From: Paramuribaculum sp964487725
GTDB taxonomy: Bacteria; Bacteroidota; Bacteroidia; Bacteroidales; Muribaculaceae
Assembly (NCBI GenBank): GCA_964487725.1
Contig: CAZASF010000004.1
Span: forward strand, 41,740 to 105,739
Direction: 5' to 3'
DNA: 64,000 nt
This document shows, piece after piece, positions 1-9,069 of this stretch (within the stretch, counting starts at the first letter, position 1; each line of letters starts with the position of its first letter). The translations under genes and the position numbers were made by a program. The notes under the pieces are model-generated. The model worked only from the letters and a program-made list of their open reading frames with translations, did not search any database and was not told the DNA's origin.

Positions 1-2035
1 AAATCTGATAATCACAGTTGCATCTGCGATGCTCCCCCTTATGGCGGCGGCTGATATCGTGACTCCTGACGATATCCTCCCGCGCCCTACACAAGTGACA
101 ATCACCAAAGGAACATACGTGTTGCCGGCTAAGGCCACGTTCCATATCAAGGGCGATGCTCTCGGATTGGAGAGCTTTCTTTCCACAATGCCTGAGCGGT
201 TCAGCAAGGTGACATCTGCCGGTAAGGCCGATATTGCTTTTGACATAACGGGTGGCGAAGGCGAGAATTATACTCTTGACATCACACCGAAGCAGGTGAA
301 AGTGAAGTCGCCCTCGGCTGCCGGTGCCTTCTACGGACTCCAGACGTTGCTCCAGATGGCCGACATGCCGGGCGCTACAGGCATAGCGTGCTCCAAGGTG
401 ACCGATAATCCGAGATTTCAGTACCGAGGAATGATGGTCGACGTGTCGCGCCACTTCCGCTCGGTCAATTTCCTGAAGAAGCAGATTGATGCTATGGCAA
501 AGATGAAACTCAACCGCATGCATCTCCACCTGACGGATGCCGCCGGATGGCGCATGCAGATTGAAAAGTATCCCCGGTTGACGGAATTTGCCGCATGGCG
601 ACCCGAAAAAAAGTGGCAGGATTGGGCTGACAATGGCGCCAAGTACTGCGAGTCGACCCGCCCCGGAGCATACGGTGGATTTTACACCAAGGAACAAATG
701 CGCGACCTGGTGAAGTATGCCGCGGACCGCAACATAACCATTATCCCTGAGATTGAAATTCCGGGACACAGCAAAGAAGTTACATCGGCATATCCTGAGT
801 TTTCATGCAGCGGACAGCCGTACGTTGATGAGGATTTGTGTATTGGAAAGGACGCCACGTTTGATTTCCTTGAAGATGTGCTGACAGAGGTTATGGAAGT
901 ATTCCCCTCGGAGTCAATCCACATTGGCGGCGATGAGGCTTCAAAACGCAGCTGGCGCAACTGCCCTGACTGCAAGGCCCGCATGGAAAAGGAAGGCCTT
1001 AAGGATGTTGATGAATTGCAGAGCTATGCTATTCACCGTGTGGAGGAATTTGTCAATTCCAAAGGGCGGAAGATCATAGGATGGGACGAAATTCTTGAAG
1101 GTGGCCTTGCTCCGAACGCTACCGTTATGTCGTGGCGCGGAACCGAAGGAGGCCTTAAATCTATAGCTGCCGGACATGATGTGGTGATGACTCCCGGAGA
1201 ATTCTGCTATATTGACTACTGTCAGGACGCTCCTTTCAAGGAGCCGATTTCCATAGGCGGCTATATCCCTCTGCGCAAGGTTTATTCCTACGAACCCCTC
1301 GACACGAGCATAACGCCTGAAAATGCTCATCATCTGCTCGGGTTGCAGGCCAATTTGTGGTCAGAGTATGTGACAACTGACGAACACGCCGAATACATGT
1401 ACTATCCCCGCACAATGGCAATTGCCGAGATTGGATGGTCAACTCCGGAGAAGAACTACGATGACTTCCTGCGCCGCGCCCTGACGCTGACCGCACATCT
1501 GGATTCCCTCGGCTACAACACGTTTGATCTCAAAAACGAATTCGGAGAGCGCAGAGAGAGCCTTACCCCCGTACAGCACAAGGCGATAGGAAAAAAGGTT
1601 ACATATAACAAGAAGTGGGCCGATCCGTATCCCGGAACTGAAGAGGCAACGCTCGTTGACGGCGTGCGCGGAGGCTGGACCTACGGCGGCAACAAGCGTT
1701 GGCAGGGTTTTTTCAGTGACTTTGATGCCGTTGTTGACATGGGCGAAGTAACAGCTATAAACTCCGTGGACATAACATTCATGCAGGCCCCGGGCGCGTG
1801 GGTACACCTGCCCCAGAAGGTGGAGTTTGAGGTGTCGGACAATGGAACTGACTTCGTACCGCTCGAAACGGTGTGGAGCGATGTTGACCCCTACTATCCC
1901 AAAATCATGATGAAAGACTATTCGGTGACACCCGCTCCCGGCACCAAGGCTCGCTATATCCGCGTGAAGGCCAACCGCATAAAGCGACCCGACGGCGGCG
2001 CATGCCTGTTCACTGACGAAATAATAATCAACTAA
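1..2035 (+). CDS. Beta-N-acetylhexosaminidase, GH20 family (5' end cut by window)
   Basis: Exported glycoside hydrolase expected to release terminal GlcNAc or GalNAc from glycans. The reading frame is open to the window edge and upstream of the Met at base 29 it reads like the hydrophobic part of a signal peptide, so the true start lies outside the window. Counting from that Met, residues about 10-125 are the GH20b-like N-terminal domain, about 130-480 the GH20 barrel with the Asp-Glu catalytic pair in HIGGDEA (D302, E303), and about 545-668 a discoidin/F5-8C-like beta-sandwich that probably binds carbohydrate. GH20 enzymes use substrate-assisted catalysis in which the Asp orients the acetamido group. 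It lies 11 bases before serC in the same direction, which may be co-transcription without a functional link. Family assignment is firm; the exact substrate is unknown. Confidence 0.93.
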   Translation, partial: NLIITVASAMLPLMAAADIVTPDDILPRPTQVTITKGTYVLPAKATFHIKGDALGLESFLSTMPERFSKVTSAGKADIAFDITGGEGENYTLDITPKQVKVKSPSAAGAFYGLQTLLQMADMPGATGIACSKVTDNPRFQYRGMMVDVSRHFRSVNFLKKQIDAMAKMKLNRMHLHLTDAAGWRMQIEKYPRLTEFAAWRPEKKWQDWADNGAKYCESTRPGAYGGFYTKEQMRDLVKYAADRNITIIPEIEIPGHSKEVTSAYPEFSCSGQPYVDEDLCIGKDATFDFLEDVLTEVMEVFPSESIHIGGDEASKRSWRNCPDCKARMEKEGLKDVDELQSYAIHRVEEFVNSKGRKIIGWDEILEGGLAPNATVMSWRGTEGGLKSIAAGHDVVMTPGEFCYIDYCQDAPFKEPISIGGYIPLRKVYSYEPLDTSITPENAHHLLGLQANLWSEYVTTDEHAEYMYYPRTMAIAEIGWSTPEKNYDDFLRRALTLTAHLDSLGYNTFDLKNEFGERRESLTPVQHKAIGKKVTYNKKWADPYPGTEEATLVDGVRGGWTYGGNKRWQGFFSDFDAVVDMGEVTAINSVDITFMQAPGAWVHLPQKVEFEVSDNGTDFVPLETVWSDVDPYYPKIMMKDYSVTPAPGTKARYIRVKANRIKRPDGGACLFTDEIIIN

Positions 2036-2046
2036 CCCAAAGCAAT

Positions 2047-3117
2047 ATGAAGAAACATAACTTTTATGCCGGGCCTTCAATTCTGAGCCCTTACACAATC
2101 AAAAACACTGCCGATGCGATAATGGATTTCGCAGGTACGGGATTGTCAGTGCTTGAAGTGTCGCACCGCAGCAAGGAATTTCAGACAGTGATGGACGAGG
2201 CTGTGGCTCTTGTCAAGGAATTGCTCGAGATTCCGGAAGGTTATTCAGTGCTATTTCTCGGAGGCGGCGCGAGCATGCAGTTCTGCATGGTACCCTTCAA
2301 TCTTCTTGCCCGCAAAGCTGCATATCTTGAAACCGGCACATGGGCTGCCAATGCCATAAAGGAAGCCCGTCTGTTCGGCGAGGTTGACGTGGTGGCTTCA
2401 TCGCGTGAGGCCAACTTCACATATATTCCCAAAGGATACGTGATTCCGGAAGACGCCGATTACTTCCACTTCACTACCAACAACACTATCTACGGAACCG
2501 AGATGCGCTACGATCCGGAGAGCCCCGTGCGCCTCGTGGCCGACATGTCAAGCGACATATTCTCGCGTCCAATTGACGTTTCAAAATATGACGTTATTTA
2601 TGCCGGAGCGCAGAAAAACCTCGCTCCTGCGGGAGTGACACTGGTCATTGTGCGCGATGATGCGCTCGGCCATGTTGACCGTCCTATCCCCACGATGCTC
2701 GACTACCGTACTCACGTGAAGAAAGGCTCAATGTTCAACACACCTCCTGTGCTCCCTATCTTCTCGGCGCTGCAGACCCTCCGCTACTACAAGGAACTCG
2801 GTGGCATCCGTGCGATTGAAAAGATGGATGAGGCCAAGGCTGCAAAGCTCTATGAAGCAATCGACGGCAGCCGCATGTTCGTGGGCACAGTGACCGATCC
2901 GGCTGATCGCTCAATTATGAACGTGTGCTTCGTAATGAAGCCTGAGTACAAGGAACTTGAGAAAGATTTCATCGACTTTGCCGGACAGCGCGGCATTGTT
3001 GGCATAAAGGGACACCGCTCAGTAGGCGGGTTCCGCGCATCGCTCTATAATGCTCTCCCCATGGAGAGTGTGGATGTGCTCATCGGTGCTATGAAGGATT
3101 TTGAAAACGCTCACTGA
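2047..3117 (+). CDS. serC: Phosphoserine aminotransferase
   Basis: PLP enzyme converting 3-phosphohydroxypyruvate and glutamate to phosphoserine in serine synthesis; the same family also serves pyridoxal phosphate synthesis. The 356-residue length is normal. The N-terminus HNFYAGPSILS and the GGGASMQF segment are typical, and the PLP-binding lysine is K190 in YAGAQKNLAPAG. The next gene, 8 bases downstream, is the dehydrogenase that makes its substrate, so the two form a serine operon. The phosphatase SerB is not in the window. Confidence 0.96.
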   Translation: MKKHNFYAGPSILSPYTIKNTADAIMDFAGTGLSVLEVSHRSKEFQTVMDEAVALVKELLEIPEGYSVLFLGGGASMQFCMVPFNLLARKAAYLETGTWAANAIKEARLFGEVDVVASSREANFTYIPKGYVIPEDADYFHFTTNNTIYGTEMRYDPESPVRLVADMSSDIFSRPIDVSKYDVIYAGAQKNLAPAGVTLVIVRDDALGHVDRPIPTMLDYRTHVKKGSMFNTPPVLPIFSALQTLRYYKELGGIRAIEKMDEAKAAKLYEAIDGSRMFVGTVTDPADRSIMNVCFVMKPEYKELEKDFIDFAGQRGIVGIKGHRSVGGFRASLYNALPMESVDVLIGAMKDFENAH

Positions 3118-3125
3118 TAACGGCC

Positions 3126-4046
3126 ATGAAAGTACTTGTAGCTACCCAGAAGCCCTTTGCTCCGGTTGCTGTTGAGGGCATCCGTGAGGTGATCGTAGGG
3201 TCAGGCCACGACCTGATACTCCTTGAAAAATATACTGACAAGGCGCAATTGTTGGAGGCCGTGGCCGATGTGGCCGCTCTGATAGTGCGTTCCGATAAGG
3301 TTGACGCCGAGGTTCTTGAAGCGGCGCGAAATCTGCGCATTGTGGTGCGCGCCGGTGCCGGCTACGACAACGTTGACCTCGTGGCCGCCACGCAGCATGA
3401 CGTATGTGTGGAGAACACTCCCGGACAGAATTCCAATGCTGTTGCCGAGCTGGTGTTCGGAATGGCAGTTATGGCTGTCCGTAACATGTACGACGGGACT
3501 TCCGGCACAGAGATGCGCGGAAAAACCCTCGGCATTCACGCTTTCGGTCAAGTGGGGCGCAACGTGGCCCGTATTGCCCGTGGATTCGAAATGCAGGTGA
3601 GTGCTCTCGATCCCTATTGCCCGGATTCGGTGATGGCCGATGCCGGTGTACGCCCAATCCACGATATCCGCAGCCTTTATAGCGAAAACAAATTCGTGTC
3701 GCTTCACATCCCTGCTACCAAGGAAACCATTGGCTCCGTTGGCTACGACCTGATATCGCTCATGCCCAAAGGGGGTGTGCTCATCAACACGGCCCGCAAG
3801 GAAGTGATGGACGAGGCCGGGCTGCAGAAAGCTCTGCGCGAGCGGACGGACCTGAAGTATGTTGCTGATGTGAAGCCGGATAATGCTGACGAACTTGCAG
3901 CCGAATTTCCGGGAAGAGTATTCTTCACGCCCAAGAAAATGGGCGCTCAGACCGCCGAGGCCAATATCAATGCCGGTATAGCTGCCGCCCGTCAGATTGT
4001 GGAGTTCTTCGCTACGGGAGCTGCTCCGTTCCGCGTTAACAAGTAA
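3126..4046 (+). CDS. serA: D-3-phosphoglycerate dehydrogenase, short form without ACT domain
   Basis: NAD-dependent 2-hydroxyacid dehydrogenase expected to oxidise 3-phosphoglycerate, the first step of serine synthesis. At 306 residues it has substrate and nucleotide domains only, with no ASB or ACT regulatory domain, so serine feedback of the E. coli type is unlikely. The dinucleotide-binding loop is HAFGQVGR (about 138-145) and the catalytic Arg is in NTARKE (R224). The catalytic His of the usual TPHIG motif is replaced by Lys in FFTPKKMGAQ (K270). A Lys in this place defines the type IIIK enzymes known from Bacteroidetes and Entamoeba, so the enzyme is probably active. Its stop overlaps the tail of the convergent M16 gene by 11 bases. 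The gene symbol is given by pathway role. Confidence 0.9.
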   Translation: MKVLVATQKPFAPVAVEGIREVIVGSGHDLILLEKYTDKAQLLEAVADVAALIVRSDKVDAEVLEAARNLRIVVRAGAGYDNVDLVAATQHDVCVENTPGQNSNAVAELVFGMAVMAVRNMYDGTSGTEMRGKTLGIHAFGQVGRNVARIARGFEMQVSALDPYCPDSVMADAGVRPIHDIRSLYSENKFVSLHIPATKETIGSVGYDLISLMPKGGVLINTARKEVMDEAGLQKALRERTDLKYVADVKPDNADELAAEFPGRVFFTPKKMGAQTAEANINAGIAAARQIVEFFATGAAPFRVNK

Positions 4047-5334
4047 GATTGCCGGCTGCTGCGGTGCGCAGTAGCTCAGGCCGCAGATACTTTTCAGCCA
4101 CCCTCGAGATTGTCTCGGGGGTGAGTTTTGCTATGGCGTCAAGTTTAGCTTCGAAATAGCCTGACGGGATTGAGGCTGTAAGCTCCGATATATGGTAGTC
4201 AATTATGGAGAAAGGCGAGTCAAGGATAGAAGCCTGCGCAGACAGGAGTGACTGGCGCAGACGCCACATCTCGGCTCCGCAGGGCGGCTCAGTGACCAGC
4301 CGGGACATCTCTTTGCAGACCTCTTCACACATACGGTCAACGTTGCCGCCATCAGTATCAGCCTGAATCTGTATGTAGGCTCCGTCAATGTTGCCGAGAA
4401 GCGAAGCGGTTATCCCGTAGGTAAGTCCCAGGTCTTCGCGTATGCGGAGCATCAGTCGGCTTCCGAAGTAACCTCCAAGCGCGCTCACGGCTATGTGTAG
4501 CGGTATGTAGTCAGGATTGTCGCGACCAATCGTCGGAATTGTCATCACCACAGAGCTTTGACTGGCCCCATCAACTCTGATTCTTTCCTCGGCCAAGGGC
4601 GGCGCGGGAGAGTATGGGACAATGTTGGGAGCGTAAGCGGAATTGCCGGCGGGTATTTCGGAAAATGTTTCGGCCACGGCACTCTCCACCTCGGGCGTTA
4701 TCATGCCGCTGAGGAAAATGCATGCACGCTCAGGTGCATGACACTTACGGTTCAGGTTGGATAATGCCGATGATGTTATGCGCCTTATTGCATCGGGCGA
4801 ATCAATTCTTGCACCCGGATGGTCGGCGCCCTTTATAAGCCTATCCGAGGCAGTCATGGCTATAAAGTCAACATCGGCCAGTGCCACCTCTATGTTGCCG
4901 GCAAGGCTTTCGCGCCTCACTTCCAGCTCCTTTTCCGGAAATGTGGGGCTGAATGCCATCTCCTTGAATACCGGGAGTATGTCGGCTAACCGTGAATTGA
5001 GTGACCGCATGCCGAGAGTGGTATGGTGCTCCGAATTGCCAATATTCAGCCATGCGCCGTTGAAATCGAGTATGGAGCTGATCTGCCCACCGGAGAAGTT
5101 CCGTGTCCCTTCGCGGCTCATTATGGCGTCAAGGGCCGCGTAGGCCGGTGATGGAAATTCGGCGTTGCCGCCCGGCTGCACGAGCGACAGGTAGTTGACC
5201 GGCTCCTCGCATCCGTCATAGATAATCATTTCCAATCCTGATGGTAGGGTGTGTCGGCGCACTTCCGGCATGCGGAAGGTTGTCATTTCGGTTATCATGG
5301 GCGCAACTGCCCGGAAATTATCTTCTCGATTCAT
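4036..5334 (-). CDS. M16 family peptidase homologue lacking the zinc-binding motif
   Basis: 432-residue, two-domain protein of the pitrilysin/insulinase-like M16 family. The HxxEH zinc motif expected before the conserved M-x-x-x-GT is replaced by A67-L-D-A-I71 (AALDAIMSREGT), so it should not bind catalytic zinc. The second-domain signature common to M16 proteins, FGSRLMLRIREDLGLTYG, is intact. This pattern matches the non-catalytic partner of two-subunit M16 peptidases, but no HxxEH partner is adjacent. There is no signal peptide, so it is probably cytoplasmic. Its start overlaps the kdsB stop by four bases (ATGA), so it is co-translated with kdsB. Family is clear; activity and partner are unknown. 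Confidence 0.85.
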   Translation of the reverse strand: MNREDNFRAVAPMITEMTTFRMPEVRRHTLPSGLEMIIYDGCEEPVNYLSLVQPGGNAEFPSPAYAALDAIMSREGTRNFSGGQISSILDFNGAWLNIGNSEHHTTLGMRSLNSRLADILPVFKEMAFSPTFPEKELEVRRESLAGNIEVALADVDFIAMTASDRLIKGADHPGARIDSPDAIRRITSSALSNLNRKCHAPERACIFLSGMITPEVESAVAETFSEIPAGNSAYAPNIVPYSPAPPLAEERIRVDGASQSSVVMTIPTIGRDNPDYIPLHIAVSALGGYFGSRLMLRIREDLGLTYGITASLLGNIDGAYIQIQADTDGGNVDRMCEEVCKEMSRLVTEPPCGAEMWRLRQSLLSAQASILDSPFSIIDYHISELTASIPSGYFEAKLDAIAKLTPETISRVAEKYLRPELLRTAAAGNLTC

Positions 5335-6074
5335 AGTTTTTCCAAGTCAGCGGGAGTGTCAATGCTGATGGGGTGATTATCGGTCAGGGCTATGCGGATT
5401 CTGTAGCCGGCTTGAAGCCATCGCAACTGCTCAAGTTTCTCGGCGCGTTCGGCTGAGGATTCCGGTAGCGTCACGATCCGTTCAAGAACCTCCCGGCGGA
5501 ATCCGTAGGTGCCGACATGCATGAGAAACGGGGCGCTTTCGGGCCATTCTTTCCACACCACATCGCGCACGTATGGAATGATTGAGCGGCTGAAGTACAG
5601 TGCATCGCCGTTAATATCGGTCACCACTTTGGGATTATCGGGCGAAAACAGAGTGTCGAAACCCTCTTCCGCCTTGAATTTTCGGGCAAGAGTGGCGATG
5701 TTGACAGCCGGGTCTTTGAAGCATTCCGCAACTTTGCGAATGTCCGCCGGGTCAATTCTCGGCTCATCGCCCTGTATGTTGACGATAATGTCAGGGGTAA
5801 CTCCGAGTTGCCGTATTGCATCAGCGCATCGTGCGGTGCCGTTGGCCACTTTGCCGGAGGTCATCACAGCGCGTCCGCCACGGCTCTCCACTGCATAAAT
5901 GATTCTTGAATCGTCAGTGGCAACAAAGACGGCATCCGCTCCGAGAGCTTCGGCCGCACGTTCATATACGTGCATCACCATTGGCTTCCCGTCAATGTCG
6001 GCAAGCGGCTTGCCCGGAAAGCGCGTTGAGCCGTAGCGGGCCGGAATTATGCCTATAATGCTGTCTTGAACCAT
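5331..6074 (-). CDS. kdsB: 3-deoxy-manno-octulosonate cytidylyltransferase (CMP-KDO synthetase)
   Basis: Activates KDO with CTP for the lipopolysaccharide inner core; cytoplasmic. The nucleotidyltransferase signature IIGIIPARYGSTRFPGKPL is at the N-terminus, with VNIQGDEP as the metal and CTP-binding motif. Length is about 247 residues, normal for the family. The frame can be extended to a TTG at 6086, but the ATG at 6074 places the family N-terminus correctly and the TAnnTTTG promoter element at 6084-6091 covers the TTG, so the shorter start is chosen. Co-transcribed with the M16 homologue. Confidence 0.96.
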   Translation of the reverse strand: MVQDSIIGIIPARYGSTRFPGKPLADIDGKPMVMHVYERAAEALGADAVFVATDDSRIIYAVESRGGRAVMTSGKVANGTARCADAIRQLGVTPDIIVNIQGDEPRIDPADIRKVAECFKDPAVNIATLARKFKAEEGFDTLFSPDNPKVVTDINGDALYFSRSIIPYVRDVVWKEWPESAPFLMHVGTYGFRREVLERIVTLPESSAERAEKLEQLRWLQAGYRIRIALTDNHPISIDTPADLEKL

Positions 6075-6083
6075 ATTTTCCTG

Positions 6084-6091
6084 CAAATTTA
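6084..6091 (-). promoter_or_regulatory. Bacteroides-type -7 element upstream of kdsB
   Basis: On the minus strand the sequence is TAAATTTG, an exact TAnnTTTG match. No good -33 TTTG is seen. It ends only nine bases before the kdsB ATG, implying a very short or absent 5' leader. Confidence 0.55.
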
Positions 6092-6141
6092 GTGAATAGA
6101 AGTGACATGGCGGTGTGCGTGTAATGAAAAAAAGTGAAAAA

Positions 6142-6173
6142 TTTGCAGAGCCATTTCAAAAGCATTAATTTTG
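6142..6173 (+). promoter_or_regulatory. Promoter of the TPR/PD40 gene
   Basis: TTTG at 6142-6145 and TAATTTTG at 6166-6173 are separated by 20 bases, matching both elements and spacing of the primary Bacteroidetes sigma factor promoter. It lies 34 bases before the ATG at 6208. Confidence 0.65.
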
Positions 6174-6207
6174 TGATTCAAATGCGTTTAAATCTGCTTA
6201 ATGTCCA

Positions 6208-7569
6208 ATGAAAACATATAGATTACTGATATTAATGCTTGTTGCCGTGCTGACAGCTCCGGTAGCCTTTGCTGCCGTAGATTTGGAGGCGCTTGTGGCA
6301 TCGGCAGAGAATGAGCCGAAGAATGCGCAGGCCAATCTCAAGGCAGGCAAGGCATTGCTTGAAGCGGGCGACTATGCGAGGTCGCGCAAATATCTAGAGC
6401 GTGGCGGCAATGAGGCTCTCCCCTGGATAGCGCAAATTGACTATGAGTTTTACCGGTTTGACGACGCAGAGGCGAAAGCGGAGAAATATCTTGATTCGAA
6501 ACATGACGAGGCATCCGCTTCACATGCTGCTGCCGAAAAAATGTTGGAGCGCGTGGAGCTGGCCAAAACTATGCTTGACCGCGTTGAGAGAGTGATAGTT
6601 ATAGATTCGATAACGGTGGGTAAGGAGGACTTTTTCAAGGCCTATCGGATTTCGGCTCCTACCGGACGAATCACCGGAACTGCCGGTCTTCCCTCAGGCT
6701 TCTCGGCTGCCACTCCTACAACAGTCTATGTGTCGGAAAACGGTGAAAAAATGCTTTGGGGTGCCCCGGACGCGGATGGACGGGTCAACATTGTTGAATC
6801 AACTCATCTGGCCGACAACTCGTGGGAGCAACCTTACGATGTCAGCGATAACCTGCAACTGGGAGGAAATGCTAATTTCCCGTTTCTCCTGTCGGATGGT
6901 ATGACGCTTTATTATGCTTCTGATGGAGAGGGTTCTCTCGGTGGCTATGACATATATGTGACGCGCAATGACGGTGACCGCTTCCTTAATCCGCAGAATA
7001 TTGGTATGCCCTACAACTCACCACAAGACGATTATCTTCTTGCGATGGACGATGCCACCGGTGTGGGATGGTGGGCCACTGACCGCAATATGATTCCTGA
7101 TTCCTTGACCATATACGTGTTTATCCCGCAGGAACTTCGCGACAATTATCCTGTTGACGGAACTCCGGATCTCGTGAACAGGGCCAAAATAACATCCGTG
7201 TCCGCAACACACCGTCAGGGAGAGGATTACTCCCGATATATTGATGCAATAAAGGCCCTTCCAATGATGGACGGAAAGTCAAATAACGTTGATGTTGCAT
7301 TTGCTTTTTCGCTGCCTGACGGTAGGGTCATCACCTCGTTCAACGAGTTCTCCGAGCCGGAGGCCGCTGATCTAATGAGGGACTATCTGGAGGAGAAGGC
7401 AGAACTCGATGCGCGCCGTAAATCACTTCTGGAACTCAGAACCGCATATTCCAAAGGCGACAAAGCCTTGGCTGACACAATACTTTCTGAAGAACAGAAA
7501 ATTGAGCAGCTCACCGGGCGGTTGCGTGCCATGTCAAACGCGGTTGTGAAAGCCGAGATGGGCAATTGA
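6208..7569 (+). CDS. Exported TPR/PD40 beta-propeller protein of unknown function
   Basis: 453 residues with a signal peptide (MKTYRLLILMLVAVLTAPVAFA). Residues about 25-110 look like TPR-type helical pairs (KAGKALLEAGDYARSRKYLERG). Residues about 155-300 contain PD40-like propeller blades, including GMTLYYASDGEGSLGGYDIYVT, as in TolB-like and OmpA-associated proteins of Bacteroidetes. The last 80 residues are charged and probably coiled coil. There is no OmpA domain, and no lipobox is evident. It lies alone between the kdsB promoter region and cstA, 48 bases upstream of the latter. Periplasmic location is likely; no function is claimed. Confidence 0.8.
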   Translation: MKTYRLLILMLVAVLTAPVAFAAVDLEALVASAENEPKNAQANLKAGKALLEAGDYARSRKYLERGGNEALPWIAQIDYEFYRFDDAEAKAEKYLDSKHDEASASHAAAEKMLERVELAKTMLDRVERVIVIDSITVGKEDFFKAYRISAPTGRITGTAGLPSGFSAATPTTVYVSENGEKMLWGAPDADGRVNIVESTHLADNSWEQPYDVSDNLQLGGNANFPFLLSDGMTLYYASDGEGSLGGYDIYVTRNDGDRFLNPQNIGMPYNSPQDDYLLAMDDATGVGWWATDRNMIPDSLTIYVFIPQELRDNYPVDGTPDLVNRAKITSVSATHRQGEDYSRYIDAIKALPMMDGKSNNVDVAFAFSLPDGRVITSFNEFSEPEAADLMRDYLEEKAELDARRKSLLELRTAYSKGDKALADTILSEEQKIEQLTGRLRAMSNAVVKAEMGN

Positions 7570-7617
7570 CTTAAGCAGTAAGATTCTTTTAAAACATTAA
7601 TAATCACATTTCTATAA

Positions 7618-9069
7618 ATGATAGCATTTTTAATCTCTCTCGCGGTGCTGATTGTGGGCTACGTAGTCTACGGCGCATTCGTTGACCGCGTTCTTGCCAC
7701 AGATCGTAACCGTCCGATGCCGTCCGAAACCATGCGTGACGACATTGACTTCAAACCTCTTGCTCCTTGGCGAGTCTTTCTAATCCAGTTCCTTAACATT
7801 GCCGGCCTCGGTCCGATTTTCGGTGCCATAATGGGGATAATGTTCGGGCCTGCCGCGTTCCTGTGGATTGCGCTTGGAACCATCTTTGCCGGCGGAGTCC
7901 ACGACTTCTGTTCCGGTGTGATATCGGTACGTATGGGCGGCAAGTCACTTCCCGAGATTGTGGGTAGTCAGCTCGGCATGCCGGTTATGCAGTTTACCCG
8001 TTTTTTCACCGTCATACTCCTTGTCCTGGTTGCGGCGGTATTTGTCCTTACTCCTGCCGAACTACTTGCATCCATGACTCCTGACGTTCTGGACGCTAAG
8101 GTATGGATAATCGCTATATTTGCTTATTATATACTTGCAACACTCCTTCCCATTGACAAACTGATAGGTAACATTTATCCCGTATTTGGTTTCGCGTTGC
8201 TCTTCATGGCGGCCGGAATTATGTGCGTGTTGTTGTTTGGTGATGTTACTATTCCGGTTGATTTCACATCCGGATTCGAAAGCCATAACCCGAAGGGATT
8301 GCCTGTATTTCCAATGATGTTTGTCAGCATAGCATGCGGTGCAATCTCCGGATTCCATGCCACCCAATCGCCAATGATGGCCCGCTGCCTTACCAATGAG
8401 AAGCTTACGCGACCCATATTCTACGGAGCCATGGTGGCCGAAGGAGTTGTGGCCCTTATATGGGCTGCCGCTGCAGTTGCGTTTACCGGCGGCTACGAGC
8501 AGCTTAACGCATATATGGCTGAGGCGGGACATTCTACCGGGACGCTCGTTCACGACGTTTCGTTCGGATGGCTTGGTACGTTCGGAGGCATTCTTGCCGT
8601 TCTCGGCGTTGTTGCGGCTCCTATAACAACAGGCGACACCGCACTTCGCAGCGCAAGACTATCGGTGTCAGATATGATAGGTTGTGAGCAAGGCAGTATA
8701 TGGAAGCGACTTGCAGTGGCAATTCCTATATTTGTGGTTACCGCACTGATAATTACCATTGATTTCAGTGTGCTCTGGCGCTACTTTGCTTGGTGTAACC
8801 AGACTCTGTCAGTATTCACTCTTTGGGCTGTGACCGTATATCTTTCGAGAAAGGCTAAACCTTACATCATAACTCTAATCCCGGCCTGTTTCATGACGGT
8901 TGTAGCCGTAAGTTACCTCCTCGCAGCTCCCACTCCCGAGGGATTTGGCTTAGCTCAGGAGGTCGCTGTGTCTGCAGGTCTGACAGTGGCAGCACTTGTG
9001 ACGGCTCTCTTTTTCTATTCCCGCCGCTCGTTCTCTCCCATTAACGAATCAATTGTGCAGAATGATTGA
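7618..9069 (+). CDS. cstA: CstA-family carbon starvation / peptide or pyruvate transporter
   Basis: Inner-membrane protein of 483 residues with many hydrophobic segments. The N-terminal GPIFGAIMGIMFGPAAFLWI and HDFCSGVISVRMGGKSLPEI segments are characteristic of the CstA superfamily. It belongs to the short form; E. coli CstA is about 700 residues. Members take up peptides or pyruvate during carbon limitation, but the substrate here cannot be read from sequence. It overlaps the following PHP gene by eight bases, so they are co-transcribed. Confidence 0.9.
   Translation: MIAFLISLAVLIVGYVVYGAFVDRVLATDRNRPMPSETMRDDIDFKPLAPWRVFLIQFLNIAGLGPIFGAIMGIMFGPAAFLWIALGTIFAGGVHDFCSGVISVRMGGKSLPEIVGSQLGMPVMQFTRFFTVILLVLVAAVFVLTPAELLASMTPDVLDAKVWIIAIFAYYILATLLPIDKLIGNIYPVFGFALLFMAAGIMCVLLFGDVTIPVDFTSGFESHNPKGLPVFPMMFVSIACGAISGFHATQSPMMARCLTNEKLTRPIFYGAMVAEGVVALIWAAAAVAFTGGYEQLNAYMAEAGHSTGTLVHDVSFGWLGTFGGILAVLGVVAAPITTGDTALRSARLSVSDMIGCEQGSIWKRLAVAIPIFVVTALIITIDFSVLWRYFAWCNQTLSVFTLWAVTVYLSRKAKPYIITLIPACFMTVVAVSYLLAAPTPEGFGLAQEVAVSAGLTVAALVTALFFYSRRSFSPINESIVQND

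Noticed and set aside
1439..2098. Long minus-strand open frame (219 aa) opposite the GH20 gene
   Set aside because: It overlaps a clear GH20/discoidin coding region, has no domain or signal, and its composition reflects the other strand.
6074..6086. Longer KdsB start at TTG 6086
   Set aside because: It falls in the -7 element and lies before the conserved N-terminus.
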